A stretch of DNA of 25,465 nt from Opitutales bacterium (GTDB taxonomy: Bacteria; Verrucomicrobiota; Verrucomicrobiia; Opitutales; JAFGAQ01). Made by a program: the position numbers and the translations under genes. Where the stretch lies: the NCBI GenBank assembly GCA_028704125.1, contig JAQVLM010000005.1, positions 1 through 25,465 of the forward strand, given 5' to 3'. The notes below the pieces were generated by a model. That model did no database searches, was not told the DNA's origin, and worked only from the letters and a program-made list of their open reading frames with translations. Positions within the stretch are counted from its first letter, which is position 1. The number at the start of each line of letters is the position of its first letter. Shown piece by piece: positions 16,772-25,061 of the stretch.

Positions 16772-18679
16772 ATGAGCCTCCTCCCTATGAGCAGTTCCGA
16801 TTCAAGACCAAGAGTGGGAGGACGGGTCCTTCACATCGGAATACTGGTCTTTATTGGATTCTCGACCCTGATCGGTGCGCTGTCATGGCACCAACTCCTT
16901 CACGCTGAGGCCTATCATCGGAAAGAAGCAGGGCAAACCTACCGCAGAATCCTGAAAGAGGGGGCGCGAGGGAGCATCTTTGATCGCAACGGCAACCTTC
17001 TCGCCGGAAATCAGCCCCGGTTTTGGGCCGGCGTCTTCTTGAATGAATTGCGCACGGAATTCCGCGAGCGCTACCGCGAGTTCCAAAGAAACCCTGATGC
17101 AATGAAAGGATCCGGCGCGGCCACTTCTTTGACATGGGCCGCCAGAATGTCGGTTCTAAAGGAAAAAAGCGCCTTTCTTTCAAGTATCATTGGGCGGGAG
17201 GTGACACTCGATGAGGATCGCGTTCGCAATCATTTCGCCCGAAGGCTCATCTTGCCTCTTGAGCTTTGCACCGATCTTAATCGCGACGAATACGCCAGGC
17301 TCGTTGAACAGCTTTCCCCGGAGTCACCGATTCAGATTTTCAGCGAGCCGATCCGCTTCTATCCATTCGGCAGTGCGGCCTGTCATTCCATCGGATATGT
17401 CTCCCAGGGAGATATCGAGGAGGTCGATCTGGGCACCGACGATTTCGAGGGAATCCGCTCGTTCGGAATCAAACGCCGCACCGGAAAATCCGGACTCGAG
17501 GCCAGTATGGATGACCACTTGAGAGGCGGAATCGGATGGGATATCTGGCGGGTCGATCCCCTCGGTTTTCAGTTCGAAAAAGTGTCATCCAAAGACGCCG
17601 TGCAGGGAAATGACCTAAAAACCACTTTGGACATTCACCTGCAAATGTATGGCGAGGCGCTCCTAAAGGGGAAAAAGGGAGCTTTGGCGGCTGTTCTCGT
17701 CGATACCGGCGAAGTCATCGCGCTGGTGAGCCAGCCCGGCTATAACCTCAATGATTTTTCTCCCGTCCTGAAGCAATCCACATTCGACACCATCGATTCC
17801 GAAGGGGGGTGGCTCCACCGGGCGGTCCAGGGGCTATACCCTCCGGCTTCCACTTTCAAGGTCATCACCGCTTTGGCCGCATTGCAGATTCCGGAATACC
17901 AACCACTGAAGGAAATCTACTGCGGCCCATCCTTTACCCTCGCCGACAGACGTTTCCGTGAAAACCGGGCGCAAGGGCATGGCTACGTCAATTTGACCAA
18001 GGGACTCGCGGTCAGCTCCAACGTCTATTTTTACAAACTCGGATTTGAGACGGGGATTGACCGTATCGCGAAACAGGCAAAGCTCATGGGACTGGGAGAA
18101 CCAACTGGAATCGAACTCCCTTACGAGGCCCGCAACTCGATTGTCCCGGATCCAGAATGGAAACGCAGCATCGGAAGAGGGGGTTGGCTGCACGGTGAAA
18201 CCATCAATGTCGCGATTGGACAAGGTGATCTGACCGTCACCCCTCTTCAAATGGCCGCCGTCGCCGCTTCCATAGCGGGAAAGCGCAATCGCACACCGCT
18301 CACCCTGATCCACGGAAAGGGGCCTGCAATTCCGGAAACACCACCCGACGACCCTTTGTTGAAGCACTTTGAACTTGTCACCGAAGGCATGCTCCGCTGC
18401 GTCCAATCCGGGACCGGTTCAGTCATGCGAACCGAGGGGGTATCCATTGCTGGAAAAACCGGCACCGCACAGGTGTTTCCGGGTGGCGTTGAGAAGAACC
18501 TCGCATGGGTCATCGCATTCGCTCCTGTTGAAAAACCAGCAATCGCACTCTCAGTCCTGATCGAAGATACACAGTCCGATGATCCTATTTACGGCGGCAG
18601 AACAACCGGACCCATTGCAAAAGCACTGATTCTCGAATACCTGAAGCAACTCGGGACACCCCTCTCCCAAACAGAGTAA
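16772..18679 (+). CDS. mrdA: Penicillin-binding protein 2 (cell-elongation transpeptidase)
   Basis: A class B PBP with one N-terminal membrane helix (LHIGILVFIGFSTLIGAL), the elongasome pedestal beginning ARGSIFDRNGNLLAGNQ, and a transpeptidase domain. Catalytic motifs are PPASTFK (Ser360, Lys363), SSN (415-417) and GKTGTAQ (Lys562), numbered from ATG 16772. PBP2 cross-links lateral wall peptidoglycan with RodA and MreBCD; none of those genes is in the window. The length of about 635 aa is normal. The start is unsure: TTG 16757, ATG 16772 and ATG 16787 are all in frame and none has a clear ribosome site. It follows moxR on the same strand with no terminator between, so the two may be co-transcribed. 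Confidence 0.94.
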   Translation: MSLLPMSSSDSRPRVGGRVLHIGILVFIGFSTLIGALSWHQLLHAEAYHRKEAGQTYRRILKEGARGSIFDRNGNLLAGNQPRFWAGVFLNELRTEFRERYREFQRNPDAMKGSGAATSLTWAARMSVLKEKSAFLSSIIGREVTLDEDRVRNHFARRLILPLELCTDLNRDEYARLVEQLSPESPIQIFSEPIRFYPFGSAACHSIGYVSQGDIEEVDLGTDDFEGIRSFGIKRRTGKSGLEASMDDHLRGGIGWDIWRVDPLGFQFEKVSSKDAVQGNDLKTTLDIHLQMYGEALLKGKKGALAAVLVDTGEVIALVSQPGYNLNDFSPVLKQSTFDTIDSEGGWLHRAVQGLYPPASTFKVITALAALQIPEYQPLKEIYCGPSFTLADRRFRENRAQGHGYVNLTKGLAVSSNVYFYKLGFETGIDRIAKQAKLMGLGEPTGIELPYEARNSIVPDPEWKRSIGRGGWLHGETINVAIGQGDLTVTPLQMAAVAASIAGKRNRTPLTLIHGKGPAIPETPPDDPLLKHFELVTEGMLRCVQSGTGSVMRTEGVSIAGKTGTAQVFPGGVEKNLAWVIAFAPVEKPAIALSVLIEDTQSDDPIYGGRTTGPIAKALILEYLKQLGTPLSQTE

Positions 18680-18699
18680 TCCAAAAGGCCATTCGTCAC

Positions 18700-18734
18700 A
18701 AAAAGAGCAAGGCCAGTGATCACACTGGCCTTGC
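18700..18734 (-). terminator. Strong 12-bp hairpin terminator for the sufE transcript
   Basis: GCAAGGCCAGTG (18707-18718) pairs perfectly with CACTGGCCTTGC (18723-18734) around a four-base loop. On the minus strand the stem runs into TCTTTTTGTG, so it ends leftward transcription from sufE. It lies between convergent mrdA and sufE and may also stop mrdA transcripts. Confidence 0.85.
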
Positions 18735-18851
18735 TGGCTTAGGAGGGCTATATATTGGGGAAATTCAAAAATTACGTCCGGCAGAATCCTCGTGATCGAT
18801 ACTGAATGAGTTTATCCTACCGTTTTAGCATTTCATGTAAAGGAAAAACGC

Positions 18852-19283
18852 TCAAGAATTGAGATGCAGTCTGGCATATCCCATGATCCGATTACCAATC
18901 TGGGTCAATCCATTGCGACGATTCGGAGAAAGATGCTGCGTAATGCCCACCTGCGCCAAAAACGATGGATCCACTTCCAATATTTCGGCCGGGCAGTGAC
19001 CGCTGTATAGATTGCACAAAAGCGTCGATAACCCCTTGGTAATCATCGCATCGGAATCCGCCTGAAAACGACAAATACCCTTTTCAAAACTCGGATACAA
19101 CCAGAGATTGGAGATGCATCCCTCAATACGGAAGGACTCCTCCTTGTATTCATCCGCCAATCCGGGTGCATGCTTCCCCAAGTCGATGATGTAACCCAAA
19201 CGCTCCAGAGGATCCTCAATCAGCCCCAAATCCTCCACAAGACGATCCCTCTTTTCCTTGAGCGTCATGGCAAGATGATCCAT
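18852..19283 (-). CDS. sufE: SufE-type cysteine desulfurase activator
   Basis: SufE accepts persulfide from SufS and passes it to the Fe-S scaffold. The 143-aa protein has the family layout with active-site Cys56 in FRIEGCISNLWL, the helix DPLERLGYIIDLGKHAPGL before it, and the end GLTQIGNRIMGYARLH. No sufBCDS genes are nearby, so it works with a desulfurase encoded elsewhere. Met6 is an alternative start. It follows a small unknown gene on the same strand with a short gap and ends 118 nt before a strong terminator. Confidence 0.9.
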   Translation of the reverse strand: MDHLAMTLKEKRDRLVEDLGLIEDPLERLGYIIDLGKHAPGLADEYKEESFRIEGCISNLWLYPSFEKGICRFQADSDAMITKGLSTLLCNLYSGHCPAEILEVDPSFLAQVGITQHLSPNRRNGLTQIGNRIMGYARLHLNS

Positions 19284-19318
19284 TTCTCAATTAAAGCGTT
19301 CCCCATACAACAAGACCG

Positions 19319-19543
19319 TCAGTTCAGGTCATTCCGGGCCCGCTCAAACCAACTGATCACCGCAGCGAGATAGGGCTTCCCATACACCTCTTCAAATTTA
19401 CGGGTAAAAGGATCCTTCGGATTCTTCAAAACATTCAGACGCTCATCAATAAATGCAGGCGTAAGCGTTTCCCCACACTGGCGTGTGATCATGGATTTCC
19501 ATGAAAGATAGTCCCCCGGTATCTGTACGTCGTTCTGGCTCAT
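19319..19543 (-). CDS. Small conserved-looking protein of unknown function
   Basis: From ATG 19543 this encodes 74 aa, starting MSQNDVQIPGDYLSWKSMIT and ending YLAAVISWFERARNDLN. It is hydrophilic with aromatic residues, has no signal peptide, and is probably a small helical cytoplasmic protein. An upstream ATG at 19576 adds 11 residues. It lies 35 nt before sufE on the same strand, so the two are likely co-transcribed. I do not recognise the family. Confidence 0.6.
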   Translation of the reverse strand: MSQNDVQIPGDYLSWKSMITRQCGETLTPAFIDERLNVLKNPKDPFTRKFEEVYGKPYLAAVISWFERARNDLN

Positions 19544-19667
19544 AGTGGATTCGTAGATCCGGCAGTCATGCTGCACGATCGGTATTTACCCAAATGACAA
19601 GGCCCGGGACAAGCCTTCTTTGCAGAAAACTCATTCCGGACCTCAAATTCAGGGTAATCTGATCCGA

Positions 19668-21872
19668 TCAGTTCTGTTCTTCAGTTTCCGGCGCCTCTTC
19701 GGAAACCTCCTGTGGTTCCTCAGATCCCTCGGATTGAGCACCACCGGATGCCTGACTCAACTCAGCCATCGCAGCACGGCGACTCAAACGCACGCGTCCT
19801 TTCTCGTCAACGCTCACGCACTTCACGATCATCTCGTCACCGATCTTGCAGACGTCCTCTGTCCTGCGGACCCGGAAATCGGCAAGTTCGGAAATGTGAA
19901 CCACACCTTCCTTACCCGGCAGACACTCCACAAATGCTCCGAATTCCTTGATGGAACGGACAATTCCACGGTAGATCTTACCGACTTCGATTTCGCCGGT
20001 TACCAATTCGACCTCGTAGATCGCACGATCCATTGCCTCCTTGGTGCTGGCGTAGATGCTCACGCGACCGGAGTTATCCTCATCGATCGTGATATCGCTC
20101 CCCGTGGTTTCGGTGATGCGACGGATGTTCTTACCTCCCGGCCCAATCAATGCCCCGATCTTCTCAGGATCGATCATCAACATATGAACACGTGGCGCAT
20201 ACTGGTTCACTTCCGAACGCGGAGCCGCAAGTGAGGCTTCCATGATGTCCAGAATCTTGAACCGGGCCTGTGTCGCCTGGGCAATGGCTTCTTTTGCCAC
20301 TTCAAAGGGTAGTCCCTGAATCTTCAGATCCAACTGGAACCCGGTGACACCATTGCGGGTACCACAGATTTTGAAGTCCATGTCACCGAAATGGTCTTCG
20401 GCACCCAAAATGTCGGTCAACACCACATGCTTGAGCAGCTTGCCATCCGAATCATACTCTGAGATGAGTCCGGCCGAAATCCCGGCAACCGTATCCGTAA
20501 TGGGAACACCGGCGTCCATAAGGGCGAGACAACCACCACACACGCTGGCCATGGATGTCGATCCGTTCGAGCTCATGATTTCCGATACGACACGAATGGC
20601 GTAGGGGAAAGTCTGCTCATCTGGAATCACCGGCAGAAGCGAACGTTCAGCCAATGCACCATGCCCGATCTCGCGACGACCTGTCATCCCGAATCGCCCG
20701 GTTTCACCCACCGAGAACGGAGGGAAATTGTAGTGAAGGATGAAGCTCTTGGTCTTGGCTCCTCCGGTCAATCCGTCCAGGTCCTGTGCGTCCCGGCTGG
20801 TTCCGAGGGTGGTGGTCACAAGCGATTGGGTTTCCCCGCGCTGGAAAACCGCCGAGCCATGATTCCTCGGCAATACATTGGTGTCACACGAAATGGCGCG
20901 CAGATCATTGGGACCACGTCCATCCGCCCGCTTACCCCGTTCGAGGATGTTGGTGCGATAGACTTTTTCCTGAAGCACCTCAAAGGCCATCGACACCTGA
21001 TACTCCTCGAAGCCCTCTTCACCGAGCTTCTCCTTGAGCACCTCAACCGCCTTTTCCTTCAGTTCATTCACCGAATTCTCACGGTCCTGCTTCTTGTCCT
21101 GGAAAATGGCGTCCACCATTTGGGCCCCGACCGCTGCTTCACAAATCGCAAGCACCTGCTCGTCCACCGTAAAGAGCTTGAATTCCTTCTTGGCCTTGGC
21201 ACAAAGCGAGGCGAGTTCCTTCTGCGCCTTAATGATCGGCTGGATTGCCTGATGGGCAAACTCCAAAGCTTCCACAAAACGGGCCTCCGGAAGCTGTTCC
21301 GCGCTTCCTTCGATCATCATCATTTCCCGCTCATTTCCGACATAGATCAAATCAAGGGCCGATTCGAACATCTGCTCGTTCGTCGGATTCACCACAAACT
21401 CACCGTTGATTTCTCCCAGGCGAATACACCCGACCGGCCCGGCCCATGGGATATCCGAAATCATCAACGCGGCCGATGCACCGTTTACCACGAGCACATC
21501 CGGTTCATTCATCTGATCCGTGGCCAAAAGGTAACTGATCACCTGGACTTCATTCAAAAAGCCCTTCGGGAAAAGCGGACGCAACGGACGGTCGCAAAGG
21601 CGGCACGTCAGGATCTCCTTCTCGGAGGGCTTTCCCTCACGCTTGAAGTATCCACCCGGGAAGCGCCCGGCAGCAAAGAACTTTTCGCGATAGTCCACGG
21701 TCAACGGGAAAAAGTCCTGACCCGGTTTTACATTGGGGGCGGCTGTCGCAGAGACAAATACGGTGGTTTCTCCCTTGGTTACGGTTACCGAACCGTTTGC
21801 AAGCAGCGCGAGGGTTCCTGTGGACAACGTGATGTCCAACCCCTCGACTTTGACGGTATATTTCTGATTCAT
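19668..21872 (-). CDS. pnp: Polynucleotide phosphorylase
   Basis: PNPase degrades RNA 3' to 5' with phosphate and is a trimer in the degradosome. From ATG 21872 the protein is 734 aa. It has two RNase PH-like cores (VDYREKFFAAGRFPGGYFKR; TLGTSRDAQDLDGL; FPPFSVGETGRFGMTGRREI). A KH domain follows (GALIGPGGKNIRRI), then an S1 domain (YRGIVRSIKEFGAFVECLPG, VHISELADFRV). A Glu-rich acidic tail ends it. The further-upstream ATG at 21920 adds a non-homologous leader and is rejected. It follows rpsO as in many bacteria. A 12-bp hairpin sits in its leader. Confidence 0.97.
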   Translation of the reverse strand: MNQKYTVKVEGLDITLSTGTLALLANGSVTVTKGETTVFVSATAAPNVKPGQDFFPLTVDYREKFFAAGRFPGGYFKREGKPSEKEILTCRLCDRPLRPLFPKGFLNEVQVISYLLATDQMNEPDVLVVNGASAALMISDIPWAGPVGCIRLGEINGEFVVNPTNEQMFESALDLIYVGNEREMMMIEGSAEQLPEARFVEALEFAHQAIQPIIKAQKELASLCAKAKKEFKLFTVDEQVLAICEAAVGAQMVDAIFQDKKQDRENSVNELKEKAVEVLKEKLGEEGFEEYQVSMAFEVLQEKVYRTNILERGKRADGRGPNDLRAISCDTNVLPRNHGSAVFQRGETQSLVTTTLGTSRDAQDLDGLTGGAKTKSFILHYNFPPFSVGETGRFGMTGRREIGHGALAERSLLPVIPDEQTFPYAIRVVSEIMSSNGSTSMASVCGGCLALMDAGVPITDTVAGISAGLISEYDSDGKLLKHVVLTDILGAEDHFGDMDFKICGTRNGVTGFQLDLKIQGLPFEVAKEAIAQATQARFKILDIMEASLAAPRSEVNQYAPRVHMLMIDPEKIGALIGPGGKNIRRITETTGSDITIDEDNSGRVSIYASTKEAMDRAIYEVELVTGEIEVGKIYRGIVRSIKEFGAFVECLPGKEGVVHISELADFRVRRTEDVCKIGDEMIVKCVSVDEKGRVRLSRRAAMAELSQASGGAQSEGSEEPQEVSEEAPETEEQN

Positions 21873-21946
21873 ATGATTATGGGTTATAGGTTGCCCCGAA
21901 AAAAGGGCCTTGGCGCGCACAGCTCAATGCATGTTTACAAACAGCA

Positions 21947-21975
21947 ACAACCCTCCGGGGAATCCGGAGGGTTGT
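21947..21975 (-). terminator. 12-bp hairpin between rpsO and pnp
   Basis: ACAACCCTCCGG (21947-21958) pairs perfectly with CCGGAGGGTTGT (21964-21975) with a five-base loop. On the minus strand TGCTGTTTGT follows, only moderately T-rich. In E. coli this junction holds the rpsO terminator and an RNase III hairpin used for PNPase autoregulation. This stem could play either part. Confidence 0.6.
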
Positions 21976-22068
21976 AAACCATGCGAAAGTTTGGATGCTT
22001 CGAAGACAGGGGCATTCTCCATGGAACACAAGAAGGGCTGCACCCTCATCAAAGCACGTTTCGATACA

Positions 22069-22335
22069 TCAACGGCGGATTTCCAACCGTGCGATGATCT
22101 CTTTGTATTTTTCCAACTGAGTCCGCTTCAGGTAATCCAGAAGCTTACGGCGCTTGCTGGTCATCTGAATCAGCCCCCGGCGTGAATGGAAATCCTTGCG
22201 GTGATCCTTCAAATGCTCCGTAAGGTGAGCAATGCGGGCCGAAAGGAGTGCGATCTGAACTTCGCACGAGCCGGTGTCCTTCTCATGAGTCTTATACTCC
22301 GAGATAATCTTGTCTTTTTGTACTGTGTTAGCCAT
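22069..22335 (-). CDS. rpsO: Ribosomal protein S15
   Basis: An 88-aa small-subunit protein that binds 16S rRNA early in assembly. The S15 hallmarks are GSCEVQIALLSARIAHLTEH, LKDHRKDFHSRRGLIQMTSK and RRKLLDYLKRTQLEKYKEII. I chose ATG 22335 because it starts the family N-terminus (MANTVQKDKIISEYKTHEKD). The in-frame extension to 22545 does not resemble S15 and overlaps the structured leader. It is the first gene before pnp. The leader has three hairpins that could serve S15 autoregulation. Confidence 0.97.
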   Translation of the reverse strand: MANTVQKDKIISEYKTHEKDTGSCEVQIALLSARIAHLTEHLKDHRKDFHSRRGLIQMTSKRRKLLDYLKRTQLEKYKEIIARLEIRR

Positions 22336-22364
22336 TGATGTTATTACTGTTTCACGGGTTGAGG

Positions 22365-22437
22365 ACCTGCCGGATAGAACAGGTGCAGCCCGAGCCACTG
22401 GGCCTGAGCTGCCGCTCCACCCCGGATCACTCCGGGG
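22365..22437 (-). promoter_or_regulatory. Three-hairpin leader of rpsO, candidate S15 autoregulatory element
   Basis: Paired segments are CCCCGGA/TCCGGGG (22420-22426 with 22431-22437), GCAGC/GCTGC (22385-22389 with 22408-22412) and ACCTG/CAGGT (22365-22369 with 22380-22384). They sit 30-102 nt before the rpsO start. S15 represses its own mRNA through different leader structures in several bacterial groups. This one is not recognisable as a known class. Confidence 0.35.
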
Positions 22438-22810
22438 CAACCGCGGAATCCCCGGCTGCTTAACCGGAAATTCTGGCGCAAATCCGGACATTGATGCCAA
22501 TGCATCAGCTTTCAAGCTTTTTTTTCGAAACTCCCATCGCATCACAGAGCGATCCCCAATGGGCAGACCCCTACGCTCACACGGTTTCTCCCTTCATGCT
22601 GCGTTATTGAATTCTGATTGTCCCGACCTCGCCCAACACTAAAGCGTATCCAACTGAACCGACTCGGCCAAACACCTTAGACTACGAACCTTTTCATTCC
22701 ACCAAAGGATATAGGCGATCAACACATCTCGGATACGAAAGGAGTCTACCAACTTTCAATCTCAAAACCGCGATTGGAAAAACGATCATCGTGGGATTTC
22801 ACTTGTTTTT

Positions 22811-22828
22811 GGTGAACATATGTTTACC
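22811..22828 (+). promoter_or_regulatory. LexA/SOS-box-like inverted repeat before imuA
   Basis: GGTGAACATATGTTTACC is an 18-nt inverted repeat with one mismatched pair (22814/22825) and a perfect AACATATGTT core. It matches the GAAC-N4-GTTC form of LexA box except for the last base. It ends 4 nt before the imuA ATG, and imuA-imuB-dnaE2 cassettes are usually SOS-controlled. Confidence 0.5.
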
Positions 22829-22832
22829 TTTT

Positions 22833-23555
22833 ATGGAGATGAAACTCGCGATTCCCGAGCATATCCTCGCCAATGAGGACCGCAACACCCGATTCCAGGA
22901 GATACGGGCATGGATGCTTGGCCGGGAATCACAACCCGCTCCGGCTGGGGAGGATGCGATTGCGTCGGGATGCGCCCCCATGGATGCGCAAATGGGCGGA
23001 GGTTTTGCCAGGGGCGCCGTGACAGAATGCGTGGAAAGGCAGGCGGGCTGTGGGGGGCAACACATCATTCACCGGACCCTGCACTCGGTTCGTCTGTCGC
23101 GGAAACCCATCGTTCTGATCGACGCATGCCACCATTTCGATCCGGCATCCGCAGCGCCACCGGATCTTGAGAGTCTCCTCTGGATACGGTGCCCAAAGGC
23201 GCTGGATGCATTCAAGGCCGCCGACATCCTGCTGCGTGATGACACCTTTCCCATCATCATGATGGACCTCAGGGATAGCCCCGACCGCATGTGGGTGTCG
23301 GTAAGAAATGAGCAATGGATCCGCCTGCAACGGACCACCGCCCAGCACCATTGCGCACTGGTCGTATGGACGTCCTCCGCACGGGTTCCCTGCGCGCGCA
23401 CCCGGCTGGCACTCACCCGACCGTTTTCGCCGGATTTATGGGATCATCATCCGGCCAGTGCTCCAGTGGATCAGCAACTGCGCATTGAAGTGCTCAAACG
23501 TCAAATCTTCGCCGGTGAAAACGGCGACATTCCTTCGGTTGCGTTTGCATCCTGA
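22833..23555 (+). CDS. imuA: ImuA-like RecA-fold mutasome protein
   Basis: ImuA assists ImuB and DnaE2 in error-prone translesion synthesis. The 240-aa product from ATG 22833 has a RecA-like core beginning MDAQMGGGFARGAVTECVER, with a degenerate P-loop (RQAGCGGQH, no Lys-Thr). A beta strand follows (KPIVLIDACHHFDP). Later comes IIMMDLRDSP, and TTAQHHCALVVWTSS like the RecA sensor strand. ATG 22833 follows the LexA-like box directly; GTG 22791 would place the box inside the gene. It is followed by imuB after 17 nt, and that context settles the name more than the weak sequence does. Confidence 0.8.
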   Translation: MEMKLAIPEHILANEDRNTRFQEIRAWMLGRESQPAPAGEDAIASGCAPMDAQMGGGFARGAVTECVERQAGCGGQHIIHRTLHSVRLSRKPIVLIDACHHFDPASAAPPDLESLLWIRCPKALDAFKAADILLRDDTFPIIMMDLRDSPDRMWVSVRNEQWIRLQRTTAQHHCALVVWTSSARVPCARTRLALTRPFSPDLWDHHPASAPVDQQLRIEVLKRQIFAGENGDIPSVAFAS

Positions 23556-23572
23556 ACCCAACCCTTCGCACC

Positions 23573-25030
23573 ATGTACGCGGCCATCCGGATTCCGGACT
23601 TAAACCTGCAGGCCTGCCTGCGCCAGCGACCCGATACAGTCCCGGATCAACCCGCTGCGGTTCTCAAGGAACACACCCGTCATGCGGTGGTTCATCAGGC
23701 CAATGCAGCGGCCCGGCGCCATGGGGTCATAGCCGGACAGACCGCCAATCAGGCGCTCGCCCGATGCGCCGACCTCACGCTCTTCTACCTGGATCCGAAA
23801 GCGGATGCATCCGCATCATCGGTGTTGTTTGGAGCCGCCCTCTCCCTCTCGCCATCTGTCGAAATCACATCCCAGGATCTGCTCACGGTGGATTTGAGCG
23901 GACACCCCTCCGCCAAACGCACCGCCGCCTCCCGCGCCCTCATTCCGCTCCTCGCATCCCATGGACTCGAAGCCCGTATCGGGCTGGCGCCCGCGCCCGA
24001 CTGGGCACACTATGCGGCCTACTGCGCACAGCCTTTTCTCGAAATCACCCGGGACCGGACAGCATTTGACGCCCTGCCGATCGACGCCGCACGCCCCTCT
24101 GATAACATGCTGCGCATTCTCGCATCCTGGGGAATCCGCACAATTGGAGCCTTTGCCGGACTTCCCAGGCAGGGTATTGGCGAACGCCTGGGACAGGAGG
24201 GTCTCGCATTATGGGACACCCTCCACTCCCCCCGGCATCGCTTATTAAAACAGGCGCCACTCCCCACCGTATTCGAGGAAAGCCTTGAATTCGATACACG
24301 ACTCGAAAGCCTCGATGCACTCCTGTTCTCGATCCGGCGCATCCTCGACAGCCTGTGCCTCTCGCTCCGTTCCTGCGGAAAATCCGCACGGGCGATCCGC
24401 TTCGACCTCACACTCGAGGACCACAATCACTACCGGCGATCCTTCAGGCTGCCGGAGGCAACCAGCGATGCAAACCGCCTTTTCTCCCTGCTGTCCACCC
24501 ATCTGGAGCAAGTCAAAACCGACTGTGGCATCACCGCCGTATCCATCCGGGCAAGCCCGACCGACGCCCATGCCCGGCAATTGCTCCTCTTCCAGCAGAG
24601 CATCGCCGATCCATGGAAACTCGGGCAAACCCTCAGCGAGCTCACCGGACTCGTGGGGTTCGACAACATCGGCAGCCCACGCCTCCGTGACACATACCGT
24701 CCGGATGCCTTCCAGCTTGTTCCGCTGCAGACCGATCTCGATCCGGTTGAGACCACCCCAACCGATTTACCGAATCCACTCCCTCTGAGGCGCATGCGAC
24801 CACCCATCCCGATCCGGGTCACCCTCAACGGAAAGATTCCCGTGCACATCCAGAGCCCGGAGATATCCGGCAAAATCCGCGATGTCCGCGGCCCATGGTT
24901 GCAGTCGGGAGACTGGTGGGACTCCGCATCCTGGCAACGCACCGAATGGGATGTGTCCATCGAGGAACATGGGCTTTTCCGCATTTTCTCGACCCATCAA
25001 CGTTGGTTCTTGGAAGGATCCTACGGCTGA
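23573..25030 (+). CDS. imuB: ImuB, Y-family polymerase-like clamp-binding adaptor
   Basis: This 485-aa Y-family fold lacks the catalytic acids. The N-terminal DxD strand is IRIPDLNLQA (Asp to Pro), and the palm SxDE motif is SQDLLTVDLSG (Glu to Leu). ImuB therefore cannot polymerise and acts as an adaptor linking ImuA, DnaE2 and the beta clamp. A clamp-binding pentapeptide, QLLLF, is visible at 336-340. The middle (ILASWGIRTIGAFAGLPRQG) is the thumb helix-hairpin-helix region. The C-terminus matches the ImuB extension. It sits between imuA and dnaE2 (gaps 17 and 31 nt), as one operon. Confidence 0.9.
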   Translation: MYAAIRIPDLNLQACLRQRPDTVPDQPAAVLKEHTRHAVVHQANAAARRHGVIAGQTANQALARCADLTLFYLDPKADASASSVLFGAALSLSPSVEITSQDLLTVDLSGHPSAKRTAASRALIPLLASHGLEARIGLAPAPDWAHYAAYCAQPFLEITRDRTAFDALPIDAARPSDNMLRILASWGIRTIGAFAGLPRQGIGERLGQEGLALWDTLHSPRHRLLKQAPLPTVFEESLEFDTRLESLDALLFSIRRILDSLCLSLRSCGKSARAIRFDLTLEDHNHYRRSFRLPEATSDANRLFSLLSTHLEQVKTDCGITAVSIRASPTDAHARQLLLFQQSIADPWKLGQTLSELTGLVGFDNIGSPRLRDTYRPDAFQLVPLQTDLDPVETTPTDLPNPLPLRRMRPPIPIRVTLNGKIPVHIQSPEISGKIRDVRGPWLQSGDWWDSASWQRTEWDVSIEEHGLFRIFSTHQRWFLEGSYG

Positions 25031-25061
25031 TTCACCGGAACAACACACAGGACAATCACCC

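Larger units (their letters stand above)
22336..22832. other. 497-nt divergent region between rpsO and imuA
   Basis: The left part (22365-22437) holds three consecutive hairpins of the rpsO leader, listed separately. The right end holds a LexA-like inverted repeat. Between about 22500 and 22790 I see no gene, RNA or repeat. Confidence 0.5.

Noticed and set aside
18741..18746. Perfect AGGAGG between mrdA and sufE
   Set aside because: No ATG, GTG or TTG follows at usable spacing with an open frame; it is a chance match.
20661..21977. 438-codon plus-strand open frame opposite pnp
   Set aside because: It is antisense to conserved PNPase coding sequence and His/Arg/Leu-rich, with no known domain.
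22336..22545. 70-codon N-terminal extension of rpsO
   Set aside because: S15 is about 88-89 aa and starts at ATG 22335; the extension covers the leader hairpins.
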